This document shows positions 7,843 to 15,768 of a DNA stretch of 34,860 nt, piece after piece; position 1 is the first letter of the stretch; each line of letters opens with the position of its first letter. The stretch covers positions 1 through 34,860 of the forward strand of contig CATYXQ010000016.1 of the NCBI GenBank assembly GCA_958414825.1, given 5' to 3'. The notes under the pieces are model-generated. The model was not told the origin of the DNA. It did no database searches and saw only the letters and a program-made list of their open reading frames with translations. Origin of the DNA: an uncultured Eubacteriales bacterium. Lineage in GTDB: Bacteria > Bacillota > Clostridia > Oscillospirales > CAG-272. The position numbers and the translations under genes were made by a program.

Positions 7843-7858
7843 GGTTTCACGTGAAACA
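7843..7858. promoter_or_regulatory. parS site 2 (one mismatch)
   Basis: GGTTTCACGTGAAACA, differing from consensus only at the first base. Its centre is 57 bp from that of site 1. It lies 58 bp upstream of the parA -35 box, so ParB binding could also tune parAB transcription. Confidence 0.92.
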
Positions 7859-7916
7859 TTTTTTCTAATTCTCATGTGTTTTTTATGTGAAAAACGCAGC
7901 TTCATTCGTTTCCCGG

Positions 7917-7945
7917 TTGACTTGACCCAAATTTGATGCTATAAT
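7917..7945 (+). promoter_or_regulatory. sigma-A promoter for parA-parB
   Basis: TTGACT (7917-7922), a 17-base spacer and a perfect TATAAT (7940-7945), giving a leader of about 90 bases before the parA ATG at 8042. A second overlapping TTGACC at 7922 is too close to the -10. Confidence 0.85.
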
Positions 7946-8041
7946 ACAGTATATGCTGCAATATCCGCGCACATCTTTGATTTGCGGCTTCGACAACCGG
8001 AAACCTTTAACAGCTTTGTTTATGCACATTTGGAGGAAAGT

Positions 8042-8803
8042 ATGGGAAAAATCATCGCCTTTGCCAACCAAAAGGGCGGCGTGGGCAAAACCACCTCGGC
8101 AGTCAATATTGCCGCTTCCGCTGGAATATTAGGCAAAAAGGTTCTGCTGATTGATTTGGACCCGCAGGGAAATACCACCAGCGGCGTCGGTATCAACAAA
8201 AAGAATCTGAAGGCAACCTCTTATGAAATTCTGATTGATGAAATTGGCGCCGCAAAAGCCGTCATTCATACCGAATTTAAAAACCTCTCCGTAATTCCAT
8301 CCAATATTTCGCTGGCCGGCGCAGAATTTGATTTGTACCAACTCAGCAACCGGGAATACCGCCTTAAAAAACAGCTTGCCACGCTGCGGGATGAATACGA
8401 TTATATCTTTATTGACTGTCCGCCGTCGCTCGGCATGATTACGGTCAACGCGCTGGCCGCGTCCGACGCGGTCATCATCCCGATGCAGTGCGAATACTAT
8501 GCGCTTGAGGGACTTTCGCAGCTGATGCTGACCATCCGCAAAATCAAGCAACTGTATAATCCCGAACTTGAAATCTGCGGCATCCTGGTGACCATGTTCA
8601 ACGGCCGCCTGATTTTGACGATGCAGGTCATTTCCGAACTGAAAAAATATTATTCGGATAAGCTCTTCAAAACGCCGATATCCAGAAACGTCAAGCTCAG
8701 CGAAGCGCCCGGCTTCGGCACGCCCGTATACTATCATGACAAATCCTCACGGGGCGCGGCCGAATATCTGGAAGTCGCCAAGGAACTGCTCGATCGCATC
8801 TGA
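8042..8803 (+). CDS. parA: chromosome-partitioning ATPase ParA/Soj
   Basis: A 253-residue ParA-type Walker ATPase. It cycles between ATP-bound dimers on the nucleoid and release by ParB, and in Bacillota also modulates DnaA. The start MGKIIAFANQKGGVGKTTSA carries the deviant Walker A box (KGGVGKTT, 11-18). Later come LLIDLDPQGNTTSG (Walker A'), IFIDCPPSLGMIT (Walker B) and the C-terminal PRD-like stretch ISRNVKLSEAPGFGTPVYYHD, typical of Soj. TTTGGAGG lies just before the ATG at 8042; an in-frame ATG at 7982 lacks a ribosome binding site. It has no long N-terminal DNA-binding extension, so it is the chromosomal rather than the plasmid P1 type. It is followed by parB after 178 bases. Confidence 0.96.
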   Translation: MGKIIAFANQKGGVGKTTSAVNIAASAGILGKKVLLIDLDPQGNTTSGVGINKKNLKATSYEILIDEIGAAKAVIHTEFKNLSVIPSNISLAGAEFDLYQLSNREYRLKKQLATLRDEYDYIFIDCPPSLGMITVNALAASDAVIIPMQCEYYALEGLSQLMLTIRKIKQLYNPELEICGILVTMFNGRLILTMQVISELKKYYSDKLFKTPISRNVKLSEAPGFGTPVYYHDKSSRGAAEYLEVAKELLDRI

Positions 8804-8981
8804 GCGGTGAAACAGGCGGCGCATGGACACAAAATACAAACGCAAAACAAAACCCGATCCAAGCAGCGCCTAACTGAGATCTGCCGTTTGTAAAAAAGCG
8901 GCATTTTGCGAAACGATTTCATCATACGCCCGTTTCAAATTGCGTCAAAAGCTTTGAATCTGCGGGTACAGGGGGAACATT

Positions 8982-9860
8982 ATGGCAAAAAAGCCGTCCG
9001 GACTCGGAAAAGGATTTGACAATATTTTTTACGACAATACAGTAGACGAACGCGGCAGCCTCACTAAACTGCGCCTCTCACTGATCGAACCCAAAGCGGA
9101 TCAGCCCCGCAAAATCTTTGAGGGCGAAGCGCTGGCCGAACTGGCCGATTCCATTGCCGCCCACGGCGTCCTGCAGCCGATTTTAGTGCGCGAAATCGCC
9201 GACGGCCATTATCAGATCATCGCAGGCGAACGCCGCTACCGCGCGTCCAAAATGGCGGGGCTCACCGAAATTCCGGTCATTATTTTAGACAAAAGCGACA
9301 TCGAAACCGCGCAGATTTCCCTGATTGAAAACATTCAGCGGGAAAATCTGAATCCGATCGAAGAAGCGCAGGCCTACCGCGCGCTGATCGGCAGTTACGG
9401 GCTTACGCAGGAAGAAGTTTCGCAAAAGGTCGGCAAGGGCAGAAGCACGATCACCAATGCGCTGCGGCTTTTGGATCTGTCCGACGACGTGCTGGCCATG
9501 CTCGGCACAGGCGAACTCTCCGCAGGACATGCGCGCGCCCTGCTTGCGCTGAAAGACCGCGAAAAAGAACCGGTCATCGCGGCCAAAATTGTTGCCGGCG
9601 GACTGTCTGTCCGCGCGGCCGAGGAACTGATTAAAAAAGAAAACCAACTGACGCGCCGAGAGGAAGAACCGGTGCCCGAACTGGGACTCAAAATCGACTA
9701 TTACGCCGAACTTGAACACAAAGCGATGGATCTGCTCGGTCGCCGGGTTCATATCAACCGCCGGGGTCATGCGAAATCCGTGCAGGTATCCTTTGAGGAC
9801 GACGAAGATCTGGAAATCCTGCTTCGCAAGCTCTGCGGCGAGGAAATCATTGAGCAGTAA
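8982..9860 (+). CDS. parB: chromosome-partitioning protein ParB/Spo0J
   Basis: A 292-residue ParB CTPase clamp that binds parS and slides on flanking DNA. The N-terminal ParA-contact segment (KKPSGLGKGFDNIF, 3-16) is followed by the CTP-binding domain with ADQPRKIFE (39-47), GVLQPILVR and the key GERRYRAS motif. Then come ENIQRENLNPIEEA, a helix-turn-helix (TQEEVSQKVGKGRSTITNALRLL) and a C-terminal dimerisation region ending in an acidic stretch. The start is the ATG at 8982 with AGGGGG six bases upstream. The perfect consensus parS sites upstream of parA are its expected targets. The 178-base gap from parA has no terminator, so co-transcription is likely. Confidence 0.96.
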   Translation: MAKKPSGLGKGFDNIFYDNTVDERGSLTKLRLSLIEPKADQPRKIFEGEALAELADSIAAHGVLQPILVREIADGHYQIIAGERRYRASKMAGLTEIPVIILDKSDIETAQISLIENIQRENLNPIEEAQAYRALIGSYGLTQEEVSQKVGKGRSTITNALRLLDLSDDVLAMLGTGELSAGHARALLALKDREKEPVIAAKIVAGGLSVRAAEELIKKENQLTRREEEPVPELGLKIDYYAELEHKAMDLLGRRVHINRRGHAKSVQVSFEDDEDLEILLRKLCGEEIIEQ

Positions 9861-10000
9861 CGCCAAAATATGCGGCAGTTTCTGCGGCAAAAAATAACCG
9901 CCGCGCACAGCGGCTGTACAAAGCGGCAGCTTCAGTCGCAAAACGCACAAAATAGCCTTTTATCCGCTTCGGCGGATTGACGAGACAAAGGAGGAAGGCC

Positions 10001-10555
10001 ATGTCGGATTTTTCAGCCCTGCTGGAGGAAATTCGCGAATACTTTTATTATAAATATTTTTCGCCCGACCTTGCGATTCTGCAAAACTTCGACGGGACGG
10101 AAATAGAACGTTTTTTGATCTTTTTGATTATCGGCGTCTGCGCCGGTATCTTTTTGGCTTCGGTCGGCGTTTATTATTCAAGCGATTTTCTCGGCCGTCC
10201 GATCCGCCGCCTGTATAAAGCGGACGCATTCACGCCCGAACACGCCAAAACGCTGGAAGAGATCGGCTGTAACAAACGCCTGATCCGCCGCAATCTGCGG
10301 CGTCCGAGCGCCCTTTCCAAATATGTGCGCACCGAGGATCCGAACACAAACGACCAGGAGACGCAGCGCGCGCGCTTTTATCTTCGCGAGGCGGACAAAT
10401 ACGTCGCGGACAAGCGGTTTAAGCCGGTAAAAGGCGGTTTTGCGACGCTTGTCATTACATTTGTACTGTGTACGGTTTTATGCTTTGTTTTGCTGTATTA
10501 TGTCCCGGAACTGTTGGTGCTGGCGGACAATGCCATTACGATGATTAAAAATTAA
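10001..10555 (+). CDS. uncharacterised two-TM membrane protein downstream of parB
   Basis: A 184-residue protein I cannot assign to a family. It has an amphipathic N-terminus (LLEEIREYFYYKYF), a membrane segment at about 45-68 (IERFLIFLIIGVCAGIFLAS), a basic cytoplasmic middle of about 80 residues rich in Arg and Lys (NKRLIRRNLRRPSALSKYVR), and a second membrane segment at about 150-175. This predicts a hairpin with a soluble basic loop. AAAGGAGG precedes the ATG at 10001; the frame is open from 9977 without a better site. It lies 140 bases after parB and 15 bases before the MORN protein gene, so it looks like the third gene of a parAB operon. A link to origin anchoring is only a guess from position. 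Confidence 0.75.
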   Translation: MSDFSALLEEIREYFYYKYFSPDLAILQNFDGTEIERFLIFLIIGVCAGIFLASVGVYYSSDFLGRPIRRLYKADAFTPEHAKTLEEIGCNKRLIRRNLRRPSALSKYVRTEDPNTNDQETQRARFYLREADKYVADKRFKPVKGGFATLVITFVLCTVLCFVLLYYVPELLVLADNAITMIKN

Positions 10556-10570
10556 CGGAGCGAACTACCC

Positions 10571-11875
10571 ATGGAGAAAAACGAATATACGCCGACTACG
10601 CCCGCCGAGCGGGCCGCGCTTGCCGAAGCGCGCGAGCGGGACGCAAGACGCCAAAAGGCGTTTGCCGCGGCGAAAACTCACGCGGCGGTCGGTACGGCAG
10701 TCCAAACCAAACGCCCTGCTGAGGTTTCGCAGACTGCGAAAAATGAACCGGTTTCGGCCGCAGCGTCCGCCTACGGCGGCGCGCCCCGCAAAGCGCGGAC
10801 ACAGGCGGTCGGCGACACGCGCCGGACTGCCGGCGGCGCGCGCACGGCCGTGAGAGGACAACCGCAAAACAGAAATCCCGCGCGCCTGACGCCCAAAACG
10901 TCCCACACGCAGGGCGCCGCCCATATTTCCGCGCGGACAAGCTACGGCTACGGCGGCTATGGCGACGACCGTACCGACACAAACGAATTTCCGACCTATG
11001 TGCACGCCGGAAAAAAGGGCGGCTATAAGCCCCCGAAACCGAAAAAACGCCGCGTAGCGCCCTACCGGCGCAAAAAGCTGGACCCGCGCTTCCGCGCGGC
11101 GCTTCTTGCGCTCGGCGCGCTGCTGCTGATCTTTCTCGTTTTGTTCTTCTGCGGCGTTCGTTACACGGGGAGCGTCTGCGACGACGGCCGCACGATCAAA
11201 TTTTTCGGCATTGTCCGCTCCGGCGCGCCGCAAAGCGGCTGGATTTCCGCCTCGGATCCAAACGGACAGCGCATCCGAGGCCGGCTGACCGATGAAAATA
11301 CGATAACCTATTCGGACGGAAGCGTTTATGTCGGCGGACTTGACGATTACAAAAAAGAGGGACAGGGCACGCTGACTTATGCCAACGGCGACGTGTATAC
11401 CGGCCTGTTCGCCGACGACCGCAAAAACGGCTACGGTACGCTGACCTACATCGGCGGCGACGTGTACGAGGGCAATTTTGAAAACGATCTTCCCTCCGGC
11501 GCCGGAAAGCTGACCTACGCGGACGGAAGCGTCTACGAAGGGCAGTTCGCCGCCGGCCGCAAGAACGGAAGCGGCGTCTACACAAGCGGCGCGGCTTCCT
11601 TTGAAGGCACCTATGTAAACGACGTCAAAGAGGGATACGGCAAGCAGGTTTTCGCCAACGGCGACGTATACGAGGGCAACTACAAAAACGACATGCGCAA
11701 CGGCCAGGGAACCTACACATTTTCCAATGGAGAAACGTATACCGGAGGCTTCAAGGACAACCAGCTGACCGGCGAGGGAACCTACACCTGGCCGAGCGGA
11801 CGGACGATCACCGGCGTGTTTGAAAACGGCGTCATTATCAGCAGTACGACGGGCGGCAACACGATAGGCAGATAA
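10571..11875 (+). CDS. membrane-anchored MORN-repeat protein
   Basis: A 434-residue protein. Residues 1-172 are low-complexity, Ala/Arg/Lys-rich and probably disordered, ending in a very basic PPKPKKRRVAPYRRKK patch. About 175-195 are a single membrane helix (AALLALGALLLIFLVLFF). From about 240 there are MORN repeats with aromatic positions at Y253, Y276, Y299, Y322, F344, Y367 and Y390, a spacing of 22-23 residues, plus a degenerate last repeat near 413. By the positive-inside rule the basic N-terminus is cytoplasmic and the repeats lie outside. Bacterial MORN arrays are usually protein- or wall-binding scaffolds, but no specific role is known here. The start ATG at 10571 has GGAG ten bases upstream. 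It closes the parAB gene run. Confidence 0.85.
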   Translation: MEKNEYTPTTPAERAALAEARERDARRQKAFAAAKTHAAVGTAVQTKRPAEVSQTAKNEPVSAAASAYGGAPRKARTQAVGDTRRTAGGARTAVRGQPQNRNPARLTPKTSHTQGAAHISARTSYGYGGYGDDRTDTNEFPTYVHAGKKGGYKPPKPKKRRVAPYRRKKLDPRFRAALLALGALLLIFLVLFFCGVRYTGSVCDDGRTIKFFGIVRSGAPQSGWISASDPNGQRIRGRLTDENTITYSDGSVYVGGLDDYKKEGQGTLTYANGDVYTGLFADDRKNGYGTLTYIGGDVYEGNFENDLPSGAGKLTYADGSVYEGQFAAGRKNGSGVYTSGAASFEGTYVNDVKEGYGKQVFANGDVYEGNYKNDMRNGQGTYTFSNGETYTGGFKDNQLTGEGTYTWPSGRTITGVFENGVIISSTTGGNTIGR

Positions 11876-12235
11876 CCACGATTCCGGGAAAACAACCGCT
11901 CACGAAATAAAACGCCGAAAACAAAATTTCCGGCGCAGACCCCGCGCATCAGGCGGCAAAAGCAACGAAAAATATCCAGATCAAAGCCGCTCGCCTACCA
12001 AAAGCAGGTTTTGACCGGCTCCTAAAAGGAACAATGACAGGCGGTCTCCCAAAGGTGCGCAGAAAATTGAAAAACCCGCAATAAAAAAGGCGGCCGCTTG
12101 CAGCGGTCGCCTTTTTAGCGCCTTATGATTTTCCCGCCCGTAAACCGGGCGTACTTTTCGTGTGCACTCGCTTTGCCTCTGTCCTGCTTGAAACGATTTG
12201 TATCATACAACCGTTTTTATCGTTTGATACCCGGT
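11876..12235. other. intergenic region between convergent genes
   Basis: About 360 bases. The left 200 bases contain no gene, promoter or RNA that I can support. A strong bidirectional terminator lies at 12083-12116, followed by a CGCCCG/CGGGCG hairpin at 12136-12152 without a T-run. Confidence 0.6.
12083..12116. terminator. bidirectional terminator between MORN and SGNH genes
   Basis: A 15-position stem AAAAAGGCGGCCGCT / AGCGGTCGCCTTTTT with one G-T mismatch and a TGC loop. It has A-runs on the left and T-runs on the right, fitting termination of both convergent transcripts. Confidence 0.85.
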
Positions 12236-14452
12236 TTACTTCTCGTATTCGATTTCATCAAAGCCCTTGGCTTTGGAAGCCAGAGACGCGGTCTCGTCGG
12301 TCAGAATCAGCTTGACGCCGCCGTCCAGCTTCTTTGCCGCTTCCGCCTGGTATGCGCCGAGCTTGCCTTGGAACGTGCCGCCTGTGATTTTCACGACCGC
12401 GCTGCCGCTAAACGTCGGCGTATAGCCGGTCTGATTGGTTCCGGCATACGCTACCGCGAAGAAATCGCCCGCAAAACTGCCGCCGTTGATCTCCACATAG
12501 AGTTCGCCGTTAAAATCATTCATTCCGGTTCCGCTATTTGCCGATGTGCTAACAAAATTGAACGTACCGCCGTTGATAATCACCGACAGTTTCACGCCCT
12601 CTGCAACATCGCTTACCGCATACGCAGCCTTTGCGCGCTTGTTGCCGCCGCGGACGATTGACCATGTGCCGCTGTTGACGGTCAGCGTGCAGTCCTTCAC
12701 GCAGTCAAAGCAGGAAGCCTCCGTCGCGGCAAGCTGAATCGTATGGCCGAGGTTCAGCGACAAAACAGACGTGATATTGCGCTCCCATGTCGTCGTAACG
12801 CCGTCGCCTATGGTAAAATTGTTATACCCGACATAAAATCCCTGACCGTTTGCCGTTGTATGAACTGTGATATTCTCAATCAAAACATCGCTGCGGAAGA
12901 AATACGAACCTTTGACCACCAGCTTCGCGCCTGCGGTTTTGGCGTAATCCACGCCGTCGTACACGCTGGTAATCTTGATCTGTCCCTCAACGGCCGGGAA
13001 AAACGTCTGCGGATTGGAAACCGTACCGCAAACTACAACCGTTCCGCCGTTTTCACGCAGCATTCCAAACGCATAAGCAAGACTGCTGACCGCGTCTGCA
13101 GGCGAAGTGCCGCCGTTTTCGCGCTTTCCGCTATCGCTGACAAACACAACGTCGTTCTGCGCTGCTGGAATGACCGGCAGCGCCTCCGCCGCACCGAACA
13201 CGCGGCTGTGCATGTACGCCGCGAGCGCCTCATAGCTGGTATCATCGGGATGCAGACGGTCGTTAAACGGAAGCACCGCCTCATAATAGTCCCGCAAATC
13301 GATTCCGGTTTCAAGCACCGGAAGCGAAAGCTCCTCGCCCACGCCCCGAATCAGGCCGGGCAGAATGTTCACAGTTCCCTCATAGGGGACCGCGTTGCTG
13401 GCCGCCGGAAGCGGAATCGACAGATAGATCTGCGGTTTAGACTCAAGCGCCGCAAAATCCGCGATCAGCGCCTTGTAATCCTTGACAAACTGATCGGAGG
13501 CGGCCGGATCGGTGAGGCTGCGCGCGTCGTTTGTGCCAAGCGCGATAATCACAATATCCGGCTCCGAAGCCATCGCCGTCTTATATTCAGCGGTGTTGGG
13601 ATAATAAAGCTCAGGTTTGGACGCCTTTACATTGAATTTGCTGTCCGGCGACATCACATAGGAGGCCGCCTTTCCGCAGTTGACGACCCGAAAAGAGGAA
13701 CCGAGCAGCACCTGCAGACGCGACGGATAGTTGTTGCGCTGATCCTTTGCGCCGGTGCCCTGCGTGATGCTGTCCCCGACGCAGACCACCTTGATGATCT
13801 CGCCGCCGGCAATGCGTTTCGCAAGGTCGTACTGCGCGTCGTCAAACATATTCGACGCCATCAAATCCTCCGCCATTGCGTTCCCGCTCCGCGTCGCGGC
13901 TCCGAGCGCCGCCCAGCACACGCAAAACGCATCGCCCCGCAGAAACTGCTCGTTTTTTCCGTCGGTCAGTCCGAGCTTATCGGACAGGGCGTACGGATCA
14001 CTCCATACAAAATCGCCGCTGCCGTCGTTTTTGTCCTCATATTTCATCGCGCGAAGCAAAAGCGTGAGAAACTCCGCCTCGCTGATCGGCGCGTCCGGAT
14101 CAAAATAGGCGTTGCCCGAGGCATCTTTTCTCCCTGAAACCAGCTTGTTTTCACAGGCATAGCCGACATACAGATCCGCCCAAGCGGGCACATCGTCAAA
14201 GGGCGCTTTGATATTGGCCGCCGCCGCGCTGTCCAGCACGCCGAGATAGCGCTCAAGCAGCACGACCGCCTGCGCGCGCGTGAGCGAATCGTCAAGACCG
14301 AAATCCTGTCCGCCCTCGCTGTAGCCCTGAATAAGTCCAAGCAAATACAGACCGTTTGCGCAGCTTCGGTCAGTCTCAGCAGCCGACGCGCCGAAGACGC
14401 AGACCGCCAAAACAAAGCAGAGCGCAAACAAAAAAATCATCTTTTTTTTCAT
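12236..14452 (-). CDS. secreted SLH-SGNH hydrolase with C-terminal beta-helix-like region
   Basis: A 738-residue exported protein. Residues 1-25 are a signal peptide ending GASAA. About 30-195 are three SLH-like repeats (for example YLLGLIQGYSEGG and LTRAQAVVLLERYLG, then DVPAWADLYVGYACENKLVSG), which usually bind pyruvylated wall polymer. About 218-425 are an SGNH/GDSL esterase: GDSITQGTGA with S228, GTNDA (306-310) and NDRLHPDD with D398 and H401, so the catalytic set is complete. About 435-738 are repetitive, with recurring NGGT, NSGT and TGGTF turns, suggesting a right-handed beta-helix. The likely job is deacetylation of polysaccharide at the cell surface; the substrate is unknown. GGGGGA precedes the ATG at 14452. 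It is a single-gene unit with its own promoter and terminator. Confidence 0.85.
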   Translation of the reverse strand: MKKKMIFLFALCFVLAVCVFGASAAETDRSCANGLYLLGLIQGYSEGGQDFGLDDSLTRAQAVVLLERYLGVLDSAAAANIKAPFDDVPAWADLYVGYACENKLVSGRKDASGNAYFDPDAPISEAEFLTLLLRAMKYEDKNDGSGDFVWSDPYALSDKLGLTDGKNEQFLRGDAFCVCWAALGAATRSGNAMAEDLMASNMFDDAQYDLAKRIAGGEIIKVVCVGDSITQGTGAKDQRNNYPSRLQVLLGSSFRVVNCGKAASYVMSPDSKFNVKASKPELYYPNTAEYKTAMASEPDIVIIALGTNDARSLTDPAASDQFVKDYKALIADFAALESKPQIYLSIPLPAASNAVPYEGTVNILPGLIRGVGEELSLPVLETGIDLRDYYEAVLPFNDRLHPDDTSYEALAAYMHSRVFGAAEALPVIPAAQNDVVFVSDSGKRENGGTSPADAVSSLAYAFGMLRENGGTVVVCGTVSNPQTFFPAVEGQIKITSVYDGVDYAKTAGAKLVVKGSYFFRSDVLIENITVHTTANGQGFYVGYNNFTIGDGVTTTWERNITSVLSLNLGHTIQLAATEASCFDCVKDCTLTVNSGTWSIVRGGNKRAKAAYAVSDVAEGVKLSVIINGGTFNFVSTSANSGTGMNDFNGELYVEINGGSFAGDFFAVAYAGTNQTGYTPTFSGSAVVKITGGTFQGKLGAYQAEAAKKLDGGVKLILTDETASLASKAKGFDEIEYEK

Positions 14453-14487
14453 TTAGCAATCCCCCGATTTGTTAATTTGACGTATCT

Positions 14488-14516
14488 ATTATAACAGAAA
14501 GATTTTCCATTTTCAA
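14488..14516 (-). promoter_or_regulatory. sigma-A promoter for the SLH-SGNH gene
   Basis: Minus strand TTGAAA (14511-14516), a 17-base spacer and a perfect TATAAT (14488-14493), about 35 bases before the start codon. Confidence 0.85.
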
Positions 14517-14646
14517 TTGATTTTTCAACATTTTGCATATTTTTTTAACCGACGCCCGATTTTCAGGGAAAGCGGCAGCGCCGGTTTTTGCCTTTCAGGC
14601 GACATGGCGGCGCGAGTCTGTTCATATACTGAATACGGGTGAGTAT

Positions 14647-15141
14647 ATGAAAAAAATTTGTTTCTGCGTATTTTTACTTCTTGCGCTGTCCCTGTTCTGC
14701 CTGTTTTCCTGTACAAAGAGCGGACGGCTGTACGACGTTGTGCTGCACGCCGTCGCCGCGGACGAATCACTGCCCGCCGGGCAGATTTCCTGCTACGGGC
14801 GTTCTTATAAAAACAGCATGTCGGAGGATTTTCTGTCCGACTATCTGGGACTTGCGGGCTATCCGGATTTTGCGGATAAAATCGAGGAAATGGCGGTCTA
14901 TTCCTCCCTGAAACCGCCGCTCTGCGAATTGACGGTGCTCCGGCTGTACCGATCCTCGGACGCGGGGGACGCACAGCTATTTTTGGAGCGCCGGATCAAG
15001 GAGACCCGCCGCGCGCTGAAGCTCAGCGGCATGGAGGGGTATGCGGAAACGGCGTATATCAAGGTTTATGGAAACGTCGTCGCGCTGTATATGCTTCCGA
15101 ACAATGAAGCCATCGAAAAAGCGGTCAAATCTGCGATTTGA
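14647..15141 (+). CDS. DUF4358-like lipoprotein
   Basis: A 164-residue protein with a lipoprotein signal (MKKICFCVFLLLALSLFCLF, then SC at 21-22), so C22 would be lipidated. The mature part fits the DUF4358 family common in Clostridia: SEDFLSDYLGL, then an EEMAVYSSL strand, an acidic helix DAGDAQLFLERRIKET and a YIKVYGNVVALYMLPN strand near the end. No function is known for this family; many members are small surface lipoproteins. The ATG at 14647 is preceded by a weak GGGTGAG. The stop codon lies inside the stem of its own terminator. It is divergent from the SLH-SGNH gene and convergent with pyrR. Confidence 0.78.
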   Translation: MKKICFCVFLLLALSLFCLFSCTKSGRLYDVVLHAVAADESLPAGQISCYGRSYKNSMSEDFLSDYLGLAGYPDFADKIEEMAVYSSLKPPLCELTVLRLYRSSDAGDAQLFLERRIKETRRALKLSGMEGYAETAYIKVYGNVVALYMLPNNEAIEKAVKSAI

Positions 15142-15151
15142 CCGCTTTTTT
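15115..15151. terminator. terminator of the DUF4358-like gene
   Basis: A 10-bp stem GCGGTCAAAT (15121-15130) / ATTTGACCGC (15136-15145) with a CTGCG loop, then T6. The A-run before it allows termination from the opposite strand too. The gene's TGA (15139-15141) lies in the right arm. Confidence 0.9.
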
Positions 15152-15176
15152 CAAAATCATACGAACTTTCTCTGTC

Positions 15177-15201
15177 AAAACGCGCAGGCGCCGCCTGCGC
15201 G
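15177..15201 (-). terminator. GC-rich hairpin after pyrR
   Basis: Arms CGCGCAGGCG (15181-15190) and CGCCTGCGCG (15192-15201) with a one-base centre, followed in the minus direction by TTTTGACAG. The short T-run makes this a moderate terminator, backed up by the hairpin at 15115-15151. Confidence 0.5.
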
Positions 15202-15210
15202 ATACGGGCG

Positions 15211-15759
15211 CTATTCCCGAATGGTCACAACGTCCTCGCCGTCCACCTCGCAAAGACTGACGCAAACCTGCTCGCTGTGGCGCGTGGGCACGTTTTTGCC
15301 CACGAAATCCGGGCGGAACGGAAGCTCCCGAAGACCTCTGTCCACAAGCACCGCAAGCTGCACCGTGCGGGGACGGCCAAGATGAAAAACGCCCTCCAGC
15401 GCCGCGCGCACCGTGCGCCCTGTAAAAATCACATCGTCCACCAGCACGACGTCTACGCCGTTTACATCAAAATCCACATGCGTCTCGCTGAGCACCGGCT
15501 GTTCACTGCGCATACGGAGATCATCCCGGTAAAACGTAATGTCCAGTTCCCCGACCGGCGGACGCGCGCCCTCGATCTGCTCCATTTTTCCGGCAATGCG
15601 CTCGGCCAGCGGCACGCCCCGCCGCCGCACGCCGATCAGAGCGACGTTCTGTGCGCCGCGGTTCCGTTCCAAAATTTCATGCGCGATCCGCGTCAGCGCG
15701 CGGGAAAGCGCCGATTCATCCATAATGACCGCTTTGATCTTTTTTTCGTTTTCCAGCAT
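15211..15759 (-). CDS. pyrR: PyrR bifunctional pyr-operon attenuator / uracil phosphoribosyltransferase
   Basis: A 182-residue PRTase-fold protein. In Bacillota PyrR binds pyr mRNA leaders when UMP is high and promotes termination; it also has weak UPRTase activity. The PRPP loop VDVVLVDDVIFTGRTVRAAL is complete, with IGVRRRGVPLAERI (PPi loop), GELDITFYRDDL and the RGLRELPFRPDFVGKNVPT C-terminal block. GAGGT (15766-15770) directly abuts the first ATG (15765) but is six bases from the second (15759), so I use the latter. It is the last gene of rimO-pgsA-pyrR. No pyr gene and no PyrR-type leader is visible in the window, so its target lies elsewhere. Confidence 0.93.
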   Translation of the reverse strand: MLENEKKIKAVIMDESALSRALTRIAHEILERNRGAQNVALIGVRRRGVPLAERIAGKMEQIEGARPPVGELDITFYRDDLRMRSEQPVLSETHVDFDVNGVDVVLVDDVIFTGRTVRAALEGVFHLGRPRTVQLAVLVDRGLRELPFRPDFVGKNVPTRHSEQVCVSLCEVDGEDVVTIRE

Positions 15760-15768
15760 CGGCATACC

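Noticed and set aside
7497..7859. 120-codon minus-strand ORF starting MFHVKP
   Set aside because: Its start and repeated MFHVKH are translations of the two parS palindromes; the rest resembles no family and has no ribosome binding site.
12743..14137. 464-codon plus-strand ORF
   Set aside because: Antisense shadow of the SLH-SGNH gene, Arg/His-rich, with no domain.
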